Assembly (NCBI GenBank): GCA_028065725.1
Contig: JAPTVL010000198.1
Span: 1-40,569 of the forward strand
Source: Betaproteobacteria bacterium
Lineage (GTDB): Bacteria; Pseudomonadota; Gammaproteobacteria; Burkholderiales; Rhodocyclaceae
Reading direction: 5' to 3'
DNA length: 40,569 nt
Part shown: one piece after another, positions 7,954 through 15,815 of the stretch
How positions within the stretch are numbered: the first letter of the stretch is position 1
Layout: the number at the start of each line of letters is the position of its first letter
Translations under genes and position numbers: made by a program
The notes under the pieces: model-generated
What the model was told of the DNA's origin: nothing
The model's input: only the letters and a program-made list of their open reading frames with translations
Databases searched by the model: none

Positions 7954-8541
7954 ATGAAAAATACCGACTCGGCCACCGTTGCCGCCGCACCCCGCGGCCA
8001 GCTCAAGGGCCGCCTGATACTGCTGGCCATCGTGGCGATCGGCGTATTGCCGCTGCTGGCCGCCCTGTACTTCCGCTATGTGTCGCCGCCCGAGGTCAAG
8101 GCGACCACAGGCCAGCCGCTCGTACCGGTGCGCCTGCCGTTCGAACTTCTGCAGCGCGCGGACGGCGTGGCACTGGAGCATCCCGAAGTCAGCGGCAAGT
8201 GGCTGGTGATCCTTGCCGCGCCGGGCAGTTGCGACCAGCGTTGCCAGCATGCGCTGTACCTGACCCGCCAGGCGCGCACCGCGCAGGGCCGCAACATGGC
8301 GCGCGTCGACCGCCTCTGGCTGCTCACCGATGCGACGCCGCCGGCGCACGAACTGCTGGCGGCGCACCCGGACCTGGTCCTGGTCAAGGCCACCGACGGC
8401 AAGCTGCTGCAGCTGCTCGGGGGCGCGGAGCGCCGCTACATCAACCTGGTGGATCGGCGTGGTCTGCTGGTCTTTCGCTACGCCGACGATCCCGAGCCGA
8501 AAGCCTTCATTCGCGAGCTCGGCAAGCTGATCAAGTTCTGA
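7954..8541 (+). CDS. SCO-like membrane-anchored thioredoxin-fold protein of the cox cluster
   Basis: The protein has about 195 residues, with one N-terminal helix (around 22-42) and a periplasmic domain that looks thioredoxin-like. A CxxxC pair in APGSCDQRCQHALY (Cys93 and Cys97) is spaced as in SCO copper chaperones, but the rest diverges and I cannot see the conserved SCO histidine. Genes of this kind lie between SURF1 and ctaA in beta- and gammaproteobacterial oxidase clusters and are usually left as hypothetical. I chose the ATG at 7954 because AGAAGG precedes it by 7 nt. An ATG at 7936, overlapping the SURF1 stop, is the alternative. Confidence 0.75.
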   Translation: MKNTDSATVAAAPRGQLKGRLILLAIVAIGVLPLLAALYFRYVSPPEVKATTGQPLVPVRLPFELLQRADGVALEHPEVSGKWLVILAAPGSCDQRCQHALYLTRQARTAQGRNMARVDRLWLLTDATPPAHELLAAHPDLVLVKATDGKLLQLLGGAERRYINLVDRRGLLVFRYADDPEPKAFIRELGKLIKF

Positions 8542-8764
8542 TCGTGGACAAGTTCGCCGTGGCACCAGCGCCGACTCTTCTACGGGGCTCGCCTGATTTT
8601 AGGCTACAGCCGGGAAGGGCTTTGACGACGTCCCAGGTGCTGTCGAAAGCGGCCGCCAGACCGCGGCAAATCCCGCTTCGGGAGCGCCGCCAGTGCCGCC
8701 ATTCAGCCGTCGGGTGCGTGATAAACTCGACCTCGTTCCCGCCTCAATCGTTCATCCTTCAAGC

Positions 8765-9667
8765 GTGAAATCCACTACTCTCAAACTGCAACAGGGTTCG
8801 CTGCGCCTGCGCCACTATTTCCAGCTGGCGAAGCCGCGCGTGGTGTCGCTGATCGTATTTTGCGCGGTGATCGGCATGTTCCTCGCCGTCCCCGGCATGG
8901 TGCCGTGGCGCATCCTGCTGGCCGGCACGCTGGGCATTGCACTGGTGGCAGGCGCCGCCGCGGCCGCGAATTGCCTGATCGAGCAGAAGATCGATGCACG
9001 GATGGCCCGTACGCGCGGCCGGCCGCTGCCGCAGGGCGACGTCAATTCGCTGGAGACCCTGCTGTTCTCGGGCCTCATCGGCGGCGCCGGGCTGTTCCTG
9101 CTCTACGTCTGGGTGAACCCCTTCACGATGTGGCTGACCTTCGCCACCTTCGTCGGCTATGCGGTGATCTACACGATCTTTCTCAAGCCGAACACCTCGC
9201 AGAACATCGTCATCGGCGGCGCCTCCGGCGCGATGCCGCCGGTGCTCGGCTGGGCCGCGGTGACGGGCGACGCGCCAGGCGAAGCCTGGCTGCTGTTCCT
9301 GATCATTTTCGTGTGGACGCCGCCGCACTTCTGGTCGCTGGCGCTGTACCGCACCAAGGAATACGCTGCGGCCGGCCTGCCGATGCTGCCGGTGACCCAT
9401 GGCGCCGAATACACCCGCCGCCACGTGTTCCTGTACACCGTCGGCCTGACGCTGATCACGCTCGTTCCCTATGCGATCGGCATGACCGGCTGGTTCTACC
9501 TGACGTCCGCCGTGCTGCTCGACACGATTTTTCTCGGCTACGCCTGGCTGATCTGGCGCGACTACTCGGACGCGGTAGCGCGCATCACGTTCCGCTGGTC
9601 GATCGTTTATCTCGCGCTGCTTTTTGCCGCGCTCCTAGTCGATCACTACCTGCCGCCGTTCTTCTGA
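8765..9667 (+). CDS. ctaB: Protoheme IX farnesyltransferase (heme O synthase)
   Basis: CtaB/COX10 attaches farnesyl diphosphate to heme B, giving heme O, the precursor of heme A. The 300-residue membrane protein has the UbiA-superfamily pattern of about nine helices. The first prenyl-diphosphate motif is in [20 protein letters not shown] (from about residue 69). Family segments [17 protein letters not shown] and [11 protein letters not shown] are present. I chose the GTG at 8765 because it gives the normal length and N-terminus ([19 protein letters not shown]). Other in-frame starts further upstream would add residues without similarity. ctaA, normally just upstream, is absent: the 223 bp before this gene encode nothing recognisable. 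Confidence 0.94.
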   Translation: MKSTTLKLQQGSLRLRHYFQLAKPRVVSLIVFCAVIGMFLAVPGMVPWRILLAGTLGIALVAGAAAAANCLIEQKIDARMARTRGRPLPQGDVNSLETLLFSGLIGGAGLFLLYVWVNPFTMWLTFATFVGYAVIYTIFLKPNTSQNIVIGGASGAMPPVLGWAAVTGDAPGEAWLLFLIIFVWTPPHFWSLALYRTKEYAAAGLPMLPVTHGAEYTRRHVFLYTVGLTLITLVPYAIGMTGWFYLTSAVLLDTIFLGYAWLIWRDYSDAVARITFRWSIVYLALLFAALLVDHYLPPFF

Positions 9668-9675
9668 GCGCTCCG

Positions 9676-10248
9676 ATGCGCGTCCTGCTGCTGTTTCTGG
9701 CGCTGCTGCTGGGCGCCTGCAGTCCGCCGGCAAAGTTCAATGCCACGGAATTGACCGGCATCGACTGGGGCAAGGATTTCGCGTTGTTCGACCACCACGG
9801 CAAGCCGCGGCGCCTGGCCGATTTCAAGGGGCGTGCGGTCGTCATGTTCTTCGGCTACACGCAATGCCCGGATGTCTGCCCGACCACCATGGCCGGCATG
9901 CGCGAGTCGATGGCCCTGCTGGGGCCGGACGCCGAGCGGGTCCAGGTGCTGTTCGTCTCGATCGATCCGGAGCGCGACACGCCGCAACTACTGGCGCAGT
10001 ACGTGCCGGCCTTCCATCCCTCCTTCCTCGGCCTGTATGGCGATGCAGCGGCGACCGCGGCGGTCGCCAAGGAGTTCAAGATTTTCTATCACAAGCAGCC
10101 GGGCAGCAGTCCGACCAGCTATGCCATGGACCACACGGCCGGCAGCTATGTGTTCGACCCGGGCGGGCGTCTGCGGCTCTACCTGCGCCACGGCGAAACG
10201 CCGCCGCGCATCGCCGCCGACCTCAAGCGCCTGCTGGCGGGCGAGTAG
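9676..10248 (+). CDS. SCO1/SenC family copper chaperone lipoprotein
   Basis: SCO proteins deliver copper to the CuA centre of subunit II. The 190-residue product begins with a lipoprotein signal (MRVLLLFLALLLGAC, lipobox cysteine at 15), so it is probably anchored to the membrane outside the cytoplasm. The thioredoxin-fold domain contains YTQCPDVCPTTMAGM (metal Cys64 and Cys68) and the distal metal ligand His153 in AMDHTAG. It starts 8 bp after the ctaB stop. It is the last gene of the locus and is followed directly by a strong terminator. Confidence 0.95.
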   Translation: MRVLLLFLALLLGACSPPAKFNATELTGIDWGKDFALFDHHGKPRRLADFKGRAVVMFFGYTQCPDVCPTTMAGMRESMALLGPDAERVQVLFVSIDPERDTPQLLAQYVPAFHPSFLGLYGDAAATAAVAKEFKIFYHKQPGSSPTSYAMDHTAGSYVFDPGGRLRLYLRHGETPPRIAADLKRLLAGE

Positions 10249-10261
10249 GAAGGCACAAAAC

Positions 10262-10296
10262 AAAGGCAGCCCGGAATGCTGCCGGGGCTGCCTTTT
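10262..10296. terminator. Bidirectional intrinsic terminator between the SCO gene and rpoH
   Basis: The stem pairs AAAGGCAGCCC (10262-10272) with GGGCTGCCTTT (10285-10295), with further pairing across the loop. A T-run follows on the plus strand. Read on the minus strand, the stem is followed by a T-rich TTTGTTTTG. It therefore serves both convergent transcripts. Confidence 0.88.
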
Positions 10297-10317
10297 CTGT
10301 CGCTGCGGCCGAGTTGC

Positions 10318-11214
10318 TCAGGCGGTAAGCGTGGCTTTCATTTTCTGCATGGCCTTGACCTCGATCTGGCGAATGCGTTCGGCCGAAACGCCGTACTCGG
10401 CAGCCAGTTCATGCAGCGTCGCGGCTTCCTCGCCGTCCGCCACCAGCCAGCGCCGCTGCACGATGGTGCGGCTGCGTTCGTCGAGGCTGGCCAGTGCCGA
10501 GCTCAGGCCCTGGTCCTGCAAGCGGTCGTATTCCTTGCGCTCGAGTATTGCCGAGGGTTCGACGCTGCGGTCGGCCGCCAGATAGGCGATCGGCGCATAG
10601 CTGTCTTCGTCGTCATCGGTCAGCGGTTCGAGCGACACGTCGGCGCCGGTCAGCCGCGTTTCCATCTCGATGACTTCCTCGGGCTTGACCCCGAGCTGCT
10701 TGGCGACTGCCACCACTTCTTCGGCGCCCAGGGTATTGAAGCCCTGCCGCGCATCGGCGTCCTGTGCCAGCGCGGCCTTGATGCTGCGCAGATTGAAGAA
10801 CAGCTTGCGCTGCGCCTTGGTCGTCGCGATCTTGACCATGCGCCAGTTCTTCAGGATGTACTCGTGCATCTCGGCCTTGATCCAGTGCATGGCGAAAGAC
10901 ACGAGGCGCACGCCACGATCGGGATCGAAGCGCTTGACGGCCTTCATCAGCCCGATGTTGCCCTCCTGGATCAGGTCGGCATGGGGCAGGCCGTAACCCA
11001 GATAACCGCGGGCGATGGCGATGACCAGACGCAGGTGCGAGGTAACCAGTTGGCGTGCAGCGTCCAAGTCCTGTTCGTCGCGGAAGCGCCGGGCGAGGCG
11101 TTGTTCCTCTGCTTCGCTCAGTATCGGTACGCGATTGGCGGCCGAAATGTAAGCCTCGATGCTGCCGCTGGCGGCCAGCATCGGCAATTGGTCAAAAGAT
11201 ACGGTATTGCTCAC
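10318..11214 (-). CDS. rpoH: RNA polymerase heat-shock sigma factor (sigma-32)
   Basis: RpoH directs RNA polymerase to heat-shock promoters. The 298-residue protein has sigma-70 region 2 (HLRLVIAIARGYLGYGLPHADLIQ, about 60-83) and the -10 recognition helix FAMHWIKAEMHEYI. The diagnostic RpoH box QRKLFFNLR is at 135-143. Region 4 ends with YGVSAERIRQIEVKAMQKM. The start is a GTG at 11214, supported by an excellent AAGGAGGA seven bases upstream on the minus strand. A perfect CIRCE element lies 24 bp before the start, so the HrcA repressor probably controls it. Transcription ends at the bidirectional terminator shared with the SCO gene. Confidence 0.97.
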   Translation of the reverse strand: MSNTVSFDQLPMLAASGSIEAYISAANRVPILSEAEEQRLARRFRDEQDLDAARQLVTSHLRLVIAIARGYLGYGLPHADLIQEGNIGLMKAVKRFDPDRGVRLVSFAMHWIKAEMHEYILKNWRMVKIATTKAQRKLFFNLRSIKAALAQDADARQGFNTLGAEEVVAVAKQLGVKPEEVIEMETRLTGADVSLEPLTDDDEDSYAPIAYLAADRSVEPSAILERKEYDRLQDQGLSSALASLDERSRTIVQRRWLVADGEEAATLHELAAEYGVSAERIRQIEVKAMQKMKATLTA

Positions 11215-11235
11215 GGGGCATCCTCCTTGAACACA

Positions 11236-11265
11236 ATATTAGCACTCTTCGATTAAGAGTGCTAA
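11236..11265 (-). promoter_or_regulatory. Candidate rpoH promoter embedded in the CIRCE element
   Basis: On the minus strand, TTAGCA (11265-11260) and TAATAT (11241-11236) have -35/-10 character with an 18-bp spacer. The -35 would lie inside one CIRCE arm and the -10 would overlap the end of the other, so bound HrcA would block polymerase. The predicted start near 11229 leaves only a very short leader before the Shine-Dalgarno. An upstream promoter with CIRCE in the leader is also possible. Confidence 0.4.
11239..11265. promoter_or_regulatory. CIRCE element (HrcA operator) in front of rpoH
   Basis: The arms TTAGCACTC (11239-11247) and GAGTGCTAA (11257-11265) are separated by 9 bp. This is an exact match to the CIRCE consensus TTAGCACTC-N9-GAGTGCTAA. 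It is the binding site of HrcA, a heat-labile repressor of chaperone genes. Its position 24 bp upstream of the rpoH GTG places it over the promoter or in the short leader. Confidence 0.95.
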
Positions 11266-11279
11266 GTCCAGGAGAAGTT

Positions 11280-11298
11280 CCCGACAAATTTTGTCGGG
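11280..11298. other. 19-bp palindrome upstream of rpoH
   Basis: CCCGACAAA (11280-11288) and TTTGTCGGG (11290-11298) form a perfect dyad around one central base. It lies between the end of the upstream minus-strand gene (11309) and the CIRCE element. It may be a weak terminator for that gene, although no T-run follows on the minus strand, or a protein-binding site. Confidence 0.4.
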
Positions 11299-11308
11299 TT
11301 TGTGCCCC

Positions 11309-11722
11309 TCAGGCTTTTTGGGGTGCCCCGGGCGGGCGCTTGGCCTTTTTGAAGAAGCGCTTAGCCGGTTTGCTTCCCGGCACGGCATCCTGCCGCCTCG
11401 GTTGTTCCGGACGACGTCCCTGATTTTGCCCCGGCCCTTGCTGGCGCCTTCCCGGTTCCGCCTGGGCGCTCTGGATGCGATTGCCGGGTGCCAGGCAAAT
11501 TTCGAGTTCGATGATCTCGTCCCATATCGCATCGGTGCGCTGGTGATCCGGAATCGCCAGCAACTCGCGCAAGCGGCGGCGCGGATCCGGTGCCTGCGGT
11601 TCGTTGCGCACCTGGGCTGCCGGCGCTTGCTCGCCGTCTGTTGGGGCGACGGCGGGTTTCTGTTCGATGGGCGCCGTGTCGACGGCAGGCTGATCTATGG
11701 GTTCTTCTTGGCTCATTTGCAT
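11309..11722 (-). CDS. Hypothetical basic low-complexity protein
   Basis: I do not recognise this gene. The product (about 137 residues, starting MQMSQEEP; a second ATG at 11716 would start MSQEEP) has three parts. The N-terminus is acidic, rich in Pro, Ala and Gln. A short central segment RRRLRELLAIPDHQ, followed by RTDAIWDEIIELEI, looks folded and helical. The C-terminal tail is very basic and rich in Gln, Arg and Pro, ending KRFFKKAKRPPGAPQKA, and is probably disordered. Such a tail suggests nucleic-acid or ribosome contact, but this is speculation. It lies on the same strand between ftsX and rpoH, about 100 bp after ftsX. Codon usage resembles that of its neighbours. Confidence 0.7.
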   Translation of the reverse strand: MQMSQEEPIDQPAVDTAPIEQKPAVAPTDGEQAPAAQVRNEPQAPDPRRRLRELLAIPDHQRTDAIWDEIIELEICLAPGNRIQSAQAEPGRRQQGPGQNQGRRPEQPRRQDAVPGSKPAKRFFKKAKRPPGAPQKA

Positions 11723-11822
11723 ATTATCGCCCGAATAATCGGTTCCGTTCCAGTGTTGTCGGTCCTGCCAGACCGGATGTGGGGTTTTTAGCGACGGCCG
11801 TTGCGCCGCGTTTCCATAACTT

Positions 11823-12722
11823 TCAATTCTGCCTGAGGTACTGGCGCAGGGAGATCGTCGCCCCGAGCCAGCCGAGGCCGCAGGCAAAGCCCAGCAACAG
11901 CGCCGAGTCGCGCGCATCCAGCGCCTGCAGCACCAGGCTGAGCTCATACAGCCGCACCAGCTCGCCCAACGGCCCGCGCAGCCAGATCGCCGCGGCGGCG
12001 ACCAGCAGCCAGGCGATGATACCGCCCCCGAGCCCCAGCAGCATTCCGTGGTACAGGAAGGGGCGCCGGATGAAGGAATCCGTGGCCCCCAGCAGGCGGC
12101 TTACTTCGATCTCCGCACGATGAGTAAGCACTTGCATCCGAATGATGCTGAAACTGATGGCGATGAGGCCGGTGCCGAGCAGTCCGCCCAGCAGCATGAT
12201 CGCGGTGCGGCCGAACTTGAGCAGGGCGTCGAGGCGAGTTACCCAGGCCGAATCGAACTGCACATGTTCGACCCCGGGCCATTGGCGGAATTCGCTGGCG
12301 AGCTTTTCCATCGCCTCGGGGCGTTCATCCGCGACGCCGACCACGAAGGCATCGGGGAAGGGATTGGCGGGCAGCGCGTCGATCACGTCCCCCAGCCCCG
12401 GGTTGTTCTTCATGCGCGCCAGCGTGTCTTCGCGCGGCAGAAAGCGGACCTGTTTGACGCCGCCGTACTTGCCCAGGCGCGATCCGATTTCCTTGGCCGC
12501 CGTACGTTCGGCGCCGACTTCCATGAAAATCGAAATCTGCGGCACGGTCGAGGCGCTGCCGGTCAGTTGCTGTGCATTGGCGAGCAGCATCTGGCCGCCG
12601 GCCGGCAGGGCCAGTGCGATGCCGATGGCGAGCAGCGACAGCAGGCTGTTCAGCGGTGCGGCCGCCAGCCGGCGCAATGCCAGCAGGATCGCCGCGTGGT
12701 GGTGGGCGAGCCAGATTCTCAT
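11823..12722 (-). CDS. ftsX: Cell division ABC transporter permease FtsX
   Basis: FtsX is the membrane partner of FtsE and regulates septal peptidoglycan hydrolases. The 299-residue product has an N-terminal cytoplasmic segment and a first helix (about 27-47). A periplasmic domain of around 110 residues follows, then three C-terminal helices (about 175-197, 222-248 and 270-290). The family segment TVLTHRAEIEVSRLLGATDSFIRRPFLYHG is present in near form (MQVLTHRAEIEVSRLLGATD). Its ATG overlaps the ftsE stop by four bases (ATGA), so the two are translationally coupled. Confidence 0.94.
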   Translation of the reverse strand: MRIWLAHHHAAILLALRRLAAAPLNSLLSLLAIGIALALPAGGQMLLANAQQLTGSASTVPQISIFMEVGAERTAAKEIGSRLGKYGGVKQVRFLPREDTLARMKNNPGLGDVIDALPANPFPDAFVVGVADERPEAMEKLASEFRQWPGVEHVQFDSAWVTRLDALLKFGRTAIMLLGGLLGTGLIAISFSIIRMQVLTHRAEIEVSRLLGATDSFIRRPFLYHGMLLGLGGGIIAWLLVAAAAIWLRGPLGELVRLYELSLVLQALDARDSALLLGFACGLGWLGATISLRQYLRQN

Positions 12723-13366
12723 GCCAGCAGCCGGCCGTGATCGAGCTGCAGGCGCCGCGCCGCGGGGAACAGCTCGTGGGCGTAGGTGGCGATCAGCACC
12801 GTGACGCCGACATGGTGGAATTCGTGGAAGATGCGCGCCACGTCGGCCGCGGTCTCTGCATCCAGGTGCGCGGTCGGTTCGTCGGCCAGCAGCAGCTTGG
12901 GCCGGCTCACCACGGCGCGGGCGATCGCCAGGCGCTGCTGCTCGCCGCCCGAGAGCATCACCGGCAGCGCCTTTTCACGCCGGCCCAAGCCGACCTTGTC
13001 GAGCGCGGCCCGCACGCGCCGCGCGGCCTCCCCGGGCGGGAAGCCGACGATCGACAGCGGCAGCATGACGTTGTCGAACACGCTGCGGTCGAACAGCAGC
13101 TTCTGGTCCTGGAACACCATGCCGATGCGGCGGCGCAAATACGGCAGCGCTGCACGCGAGATTCCGCCGAGGTTCTGGCCGCCGACCAGAACGGCCCCCG
13201 TGGTGGACTTTTCCACCGCGGCGACCAGCTTGAGCAGGGTCGATTTCCCGGCGCCGGAATGGCCGCCGACCAGAACCATCTCCCGCTCGGCCACTTCGCA
13301 ACTGATATCCGAAAGCGCATCGACTCCGGGCGGATAGCGCTTGGAGACGCGGTCGAAACGAATCAC
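12719..13366 (-). CDS. ftsE: Cell division ATP-binding protein FtsE
   Basis: FtsE is the cytoplasmic ATPase of the FtsEX complex. The 215-residue product has Walker A GHSGAGKST (35-43), the Q-loop in GMVFQDQKLL, signature LSGGEQQRLAIARA and Walker B LLLADEPTAHLD. The switch region reads LIATYAHEL; the usual switch His appears as AHE. It starts with a GTG at 13366, two bases after the ftsY stop, and ends in a four-base overlap with ftsX, so ftsY-ftsE-ftsX form one transcript. Confidence 0.95.
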   Translation of the reverse strand: MIRFDRVSKRYPPGVDALSDISCEVAEREMVLVGGHSGAGKSTLLKLVAAVEKSTTGAVLVGGQNLGGISRAALPYLRRRIGMVFQDQKLLFDRSVFDNVMLPLSIVGFPPGEAARRVRAALDKVGLGRREKALPVMLSGGEQQRLAIARAVVSRPKLLLADEPTAHLDAETAADVARIFHEFHHVGVTVLIATYAHELFPAARRLQLDHGRLLA

Positions 13367-13368
13367 CG

Positions 13369-14343
13369 TCAGGGTCCCAGCAGCGCCTCGACAAACTCGC
13401 CGGCGCGGAAGGCTTGCAGGTCGTCGATGCCCTCGCCGACACCGATGAAGCGCACCGGCTTCGGACACTGGCGCGCGATCGCCGCCAGCACGCCGCCCTT
13501 GGCCGTGCCGTCGAGCTTGGTGATCACCAGTCCGGTGACGCCGATCGCCTGGTCGAAAGCCTTGACCTGCTGCACGGCGTTCTGGCCGATGTTGGCGTCG
13601 AGCACCAGCAGCACTTCGTGGGGGCCCGTGTCGTGGGCCTTCTGGATCACGCGGCGCACCTTGGCGATTTCTTCCATCAGATGCAGTTGCGTCGGCAGGC
13701 GTCCGGCGGTGTCGGCCAGCACCACGTCGATCTTGCGCGCGCGGGCGGCGCTGATCGCATCGAACACCACGGCGGCCGGATCGCCGCCTTCCTGCGCGAT
13801 CACGGTGATGCCGTTTCTTTCGCCCCAGGTCATCAACTGTTCGCGCGCGGCGGCGCGGAAGGTGTCGCCGGCGGCCAGCAGCACGCTCTTGCCCTGGCTC
13901 TGGAAATGCTTGGCCAGCTTGCCGATCGAGGTGGTCTTGCCGGCGCCATTGACGCCGGCGATCATGATCACGAAGGGTTGGTGGCCGTCGGCTTCCAGCG
14001 GTTGTTCCAGCGGTGTGAGCAGGGTCTTCAGCCCCTGCGCCAGTGCCGCCCGCAACTGGTCGGGGGTTTCCAGCTTGTCGCGCTTTACGGCGGCCTTGAG
14101 CTCGGCCAGCAGCCAGTGCGTCGCCTCGACGCCGCAATCCGCCATCAGCAGCGTGCTTTCGAGGTCTTCGAGCAGTTCGTCGTCGATCCTGGCCCGGCTG
14201 AAGAGCTCGCCGAGCGGCGTGTTGAGGGTGGCGCGGGTGCGCGCAAGGCCGGCTTTGAGGCGTTCGCCCCACGCGGCACGCGGCGCCTCCTTGGCTGCGG
14301 CGGGAGCGGCAGCGTCGTCCTTCGTTTTCAGGAAACCAAACAT
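13369..14343 (-). CDS. ftsY: Signal recognition particle receptor FtsY
   Basis: FtsY is the GTPase receptor that docks SRP-ribosome complexes at the inner membrane for co-translational insertion. The 324-residue product has a short Ala-rich acidic A region (about 8-30), a helical N domain and the G domain. G-domain motifs are P-loop GVNGAGKTT (130-138), [20 protein letters not shown] and [10 protein letters not shown]. The start [10 protein letters not shown] at 14343 matches family N-termini; an upstream ATG in the same frame would add a non-conserved extension. A TAAAAT sequence (14398-14393 on the minus strand) is a possible -10, without a clear -35. The gene is divergent from the M16 pair. 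Confidence 0.96.
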   Translation of the reverse strand: MFGFLKTKDDAAAPAAAKEAPRAAWGERLKAGLARTRATLNTPLGELFSRARIDDELLEDLESTLLMADCGVEATHWLLAELKAAVKRDKLETPDQLRAALAQGLKTLLTPLEQPLEADGHQPFVIMIAGVNGAGKTTSIGKLAKHFQSQGKSVLLAAGDTFRAAAREQLMTWGERNGITVIAQEGGDPAAVVFDAISAARARKIDVVLADTAGRLPTQLHLMEEIAKVRRVIQKAHDTGPHEVLLVLDANIGQNAVQQVKAFDQAIGVTGLVITKLDGTAKGGVLAAIARQCPKPVRFIGVGEGIDDLQAFRAGEFVEALLGP

Positions 14344-14450
14344 GCGGAATGCGGTCCGAGACGGGAGCCGCGCTAAGATGCACGGCTTGCGAATTTTAGC
14401 AGAAGCCCCATTCCCCGATTTCATTGCTGCGCCAGCCGCCTCGACTCGAC

Positions 14451-15815
14451 ATGAAAATATCGCTTGCCACCATCGCCTTGCTGTTCATCGCCGTAGCGCC
14501 GGCGCCGACTCTTGCCAATCCCTTCGAAACCAAACTGGCCAACGGCCTGCGCGTCATCGTCAAGGAAGACCGCCGGGCGCCGACCGCCGTGCACATGGTC
14601 TGGTACCGCGCCGGCAGCATGGACGAGAAGGACGGCACCTCGGGCGTTGCCCACGTGCTGGAACACATGATGTTCAAGGGTACGAAGAATCTCGAATCGG
14701 GCGAGTTCAACAAGCGCGTGGCCGAGGCCGGCGGCCGCGACAACGCCTTCACCAGCCGTGACTACACGGCCTACTTCCAGATCGTGCCGAAAGGCGCGCT
14801 GCCCGAGATGATGAAGCTCGAGGCCGACCGCATGGCCAATCTGAAACTGGAGCCCGGGGAATTCGCCGCCGAAATCAAGGTGGTCATGGAAGAGCGCCGG
14901 TTGCGCACCGACGACAATCCGCAAGGCCTGGTCTATGAAGGCCTGAATTCGACCATGTTCCAGGCCCATCCCTATCGACGGCCGATCATCGGCTGGATGG
15001 ACGACCTCGAGCACATGACCTGGCAGGACGCCCGCGACTGGTATCGCGCCTGGTATGCGCCGAACAACGCCTATGTCGTGGTGGTGGGCGATGTGGATCA
15101 CCGCGAAGTGTTTCGCCTGGCGCAGAAGTATTACGGCATGCACAAGGCGCGCGCCCTGCCCGAGCGCAAGCCGCAGAACGAGCCGGAGCAGGCCGGCATG
15201 CGCCGTATCAGCGTCAAGGCTCCGGCCAAACTGCCCTACCTCGCCATGGCGTGGAAGGCGCCGAAGCTGCGCGACGTGCATAAGGATCGCGATCCGTATG
15301 CGCTCGAAGTGCTGGCGGCGGTGCTCGACGGCCACGATGCCTCGCGCTTCGCGAAAAACCTGGTGCGCGGCAGCCGCGTCGCGCAGTCGGCCGGCGCCGG
15401 CTATGACGGCACGCTGCGCGGCGAAGCCAGCTTCACCCTCGACGGCCAGCCGGCGGAAGGCAAGACCATCGCCGACCTGGAAGCCGCCTTGCGCGCCGAG
15501 CTCAAGCGCGTCCAGGACGAAGGCGTCTCGGCCGAGGAACTGGCGCGGGTCAAGACCCAGTCGATCGCGGCACAGATCTACAAGCGCGATTCGCTGATGG
15601 CCCAGGCCATGGAAATCGGCGGCCTCGAGGCCGCCGGGGTGTCCTGGCGCGACATCGATGTCCTGCTGGAAAAGCTCAAGAGCGTGACTGCGGAAGAGGT
15701 TCAGGCCGTGGCGAAGAAATACTTCAAGGACGATACCCTGAGCATTGCCGTGCTCGATCCGCAAGCTCTCGAAAACAGCAAACCGAAGAAGCCCTCCGGG
15801 GCAGTGAGGCACTGA
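14451..15815 (+). CDS. M16 family zinc metallopeptidase, catalytic subunit
   Basis: This is a periplasmic or outer-membrane zinc peptidase of the M16 (pitrilysin/insulinase-like) family. The 454-residue product has a signal peptide (about 1-22, ending PTLA). The inverted zinc motif HVLEH (68-72) is present, with a downstream Glu near 148 in EIKVVMEERR as third ligand. The partner protein downstream lacks these residues, so the two probably form a heterodimer of active and inactive subunits, as known for paired bacterial M16B enzymes. The start MKISLATIALLF is chosen because it begins the signal peptide. The stop overlaps the next gene's ATG by one base (TGATG). Confidence 0.92.
   Translation: MKISLATIALLFIAVAPAPTLANPFETKLANGLRVIVKEDRRAPTAVHMVWYRAGSMDEKDGTSGVAHVLEHMMFKGTKNLESGEFNKRVAEAGGRDNAFTSRDYTAYFQIVPKGALPEMMKLEADRMANLKLEPGEFAAEIKVVMEERRLRTDDNPQGLVYEGLNSTMFQAHPYRRPIIGWMDDLEHMTWQDARDWYRAWYAPNNAYVVVVGDVDHREVFRLAQKYYGMHKARALPERKPQNEPEQAGMRRISVKAPAKLPYLAMAWKAPKLRDVHKDRDPYALEVLAAVLDGHDASRFAKNLVRGSRVAQSAGAGYDGTLRGEASFTLDGQPAEGKTIADLEAALRAELKRVQDEGVSAEELARVKTQSIAAQIYKRDSLMAQAMEIGGLEAAGVSWRDIDVLLEKLKSVTAEEVQAVAKKYFKDDTLSIAVLDPQALENSKPKKPSGAVRH

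Noticed and set aside
8542..8764. Remnant of ctaA or a short gene in the gap before ctaB
   Set aside because: I read the gap in the plus-strand frames and found no CtaA-like membrane segment or conserved motif. The only extended frame continues out of frame from the upstream gene.
10276..11256. 326-codon plus-strand frame opposite rpoH
   Set aside because: It spans the terminator and the CIRCE element and has no motif, so it is a shadow of rpoH.
12572..14761. 729-codon plus-strand frame opposite ftsX, ftsE and ftsY
   Set aside because: Three conserved genes on the minus strand explain this DNA. The frame is Ser/Arg/Pro-rich with no domain.
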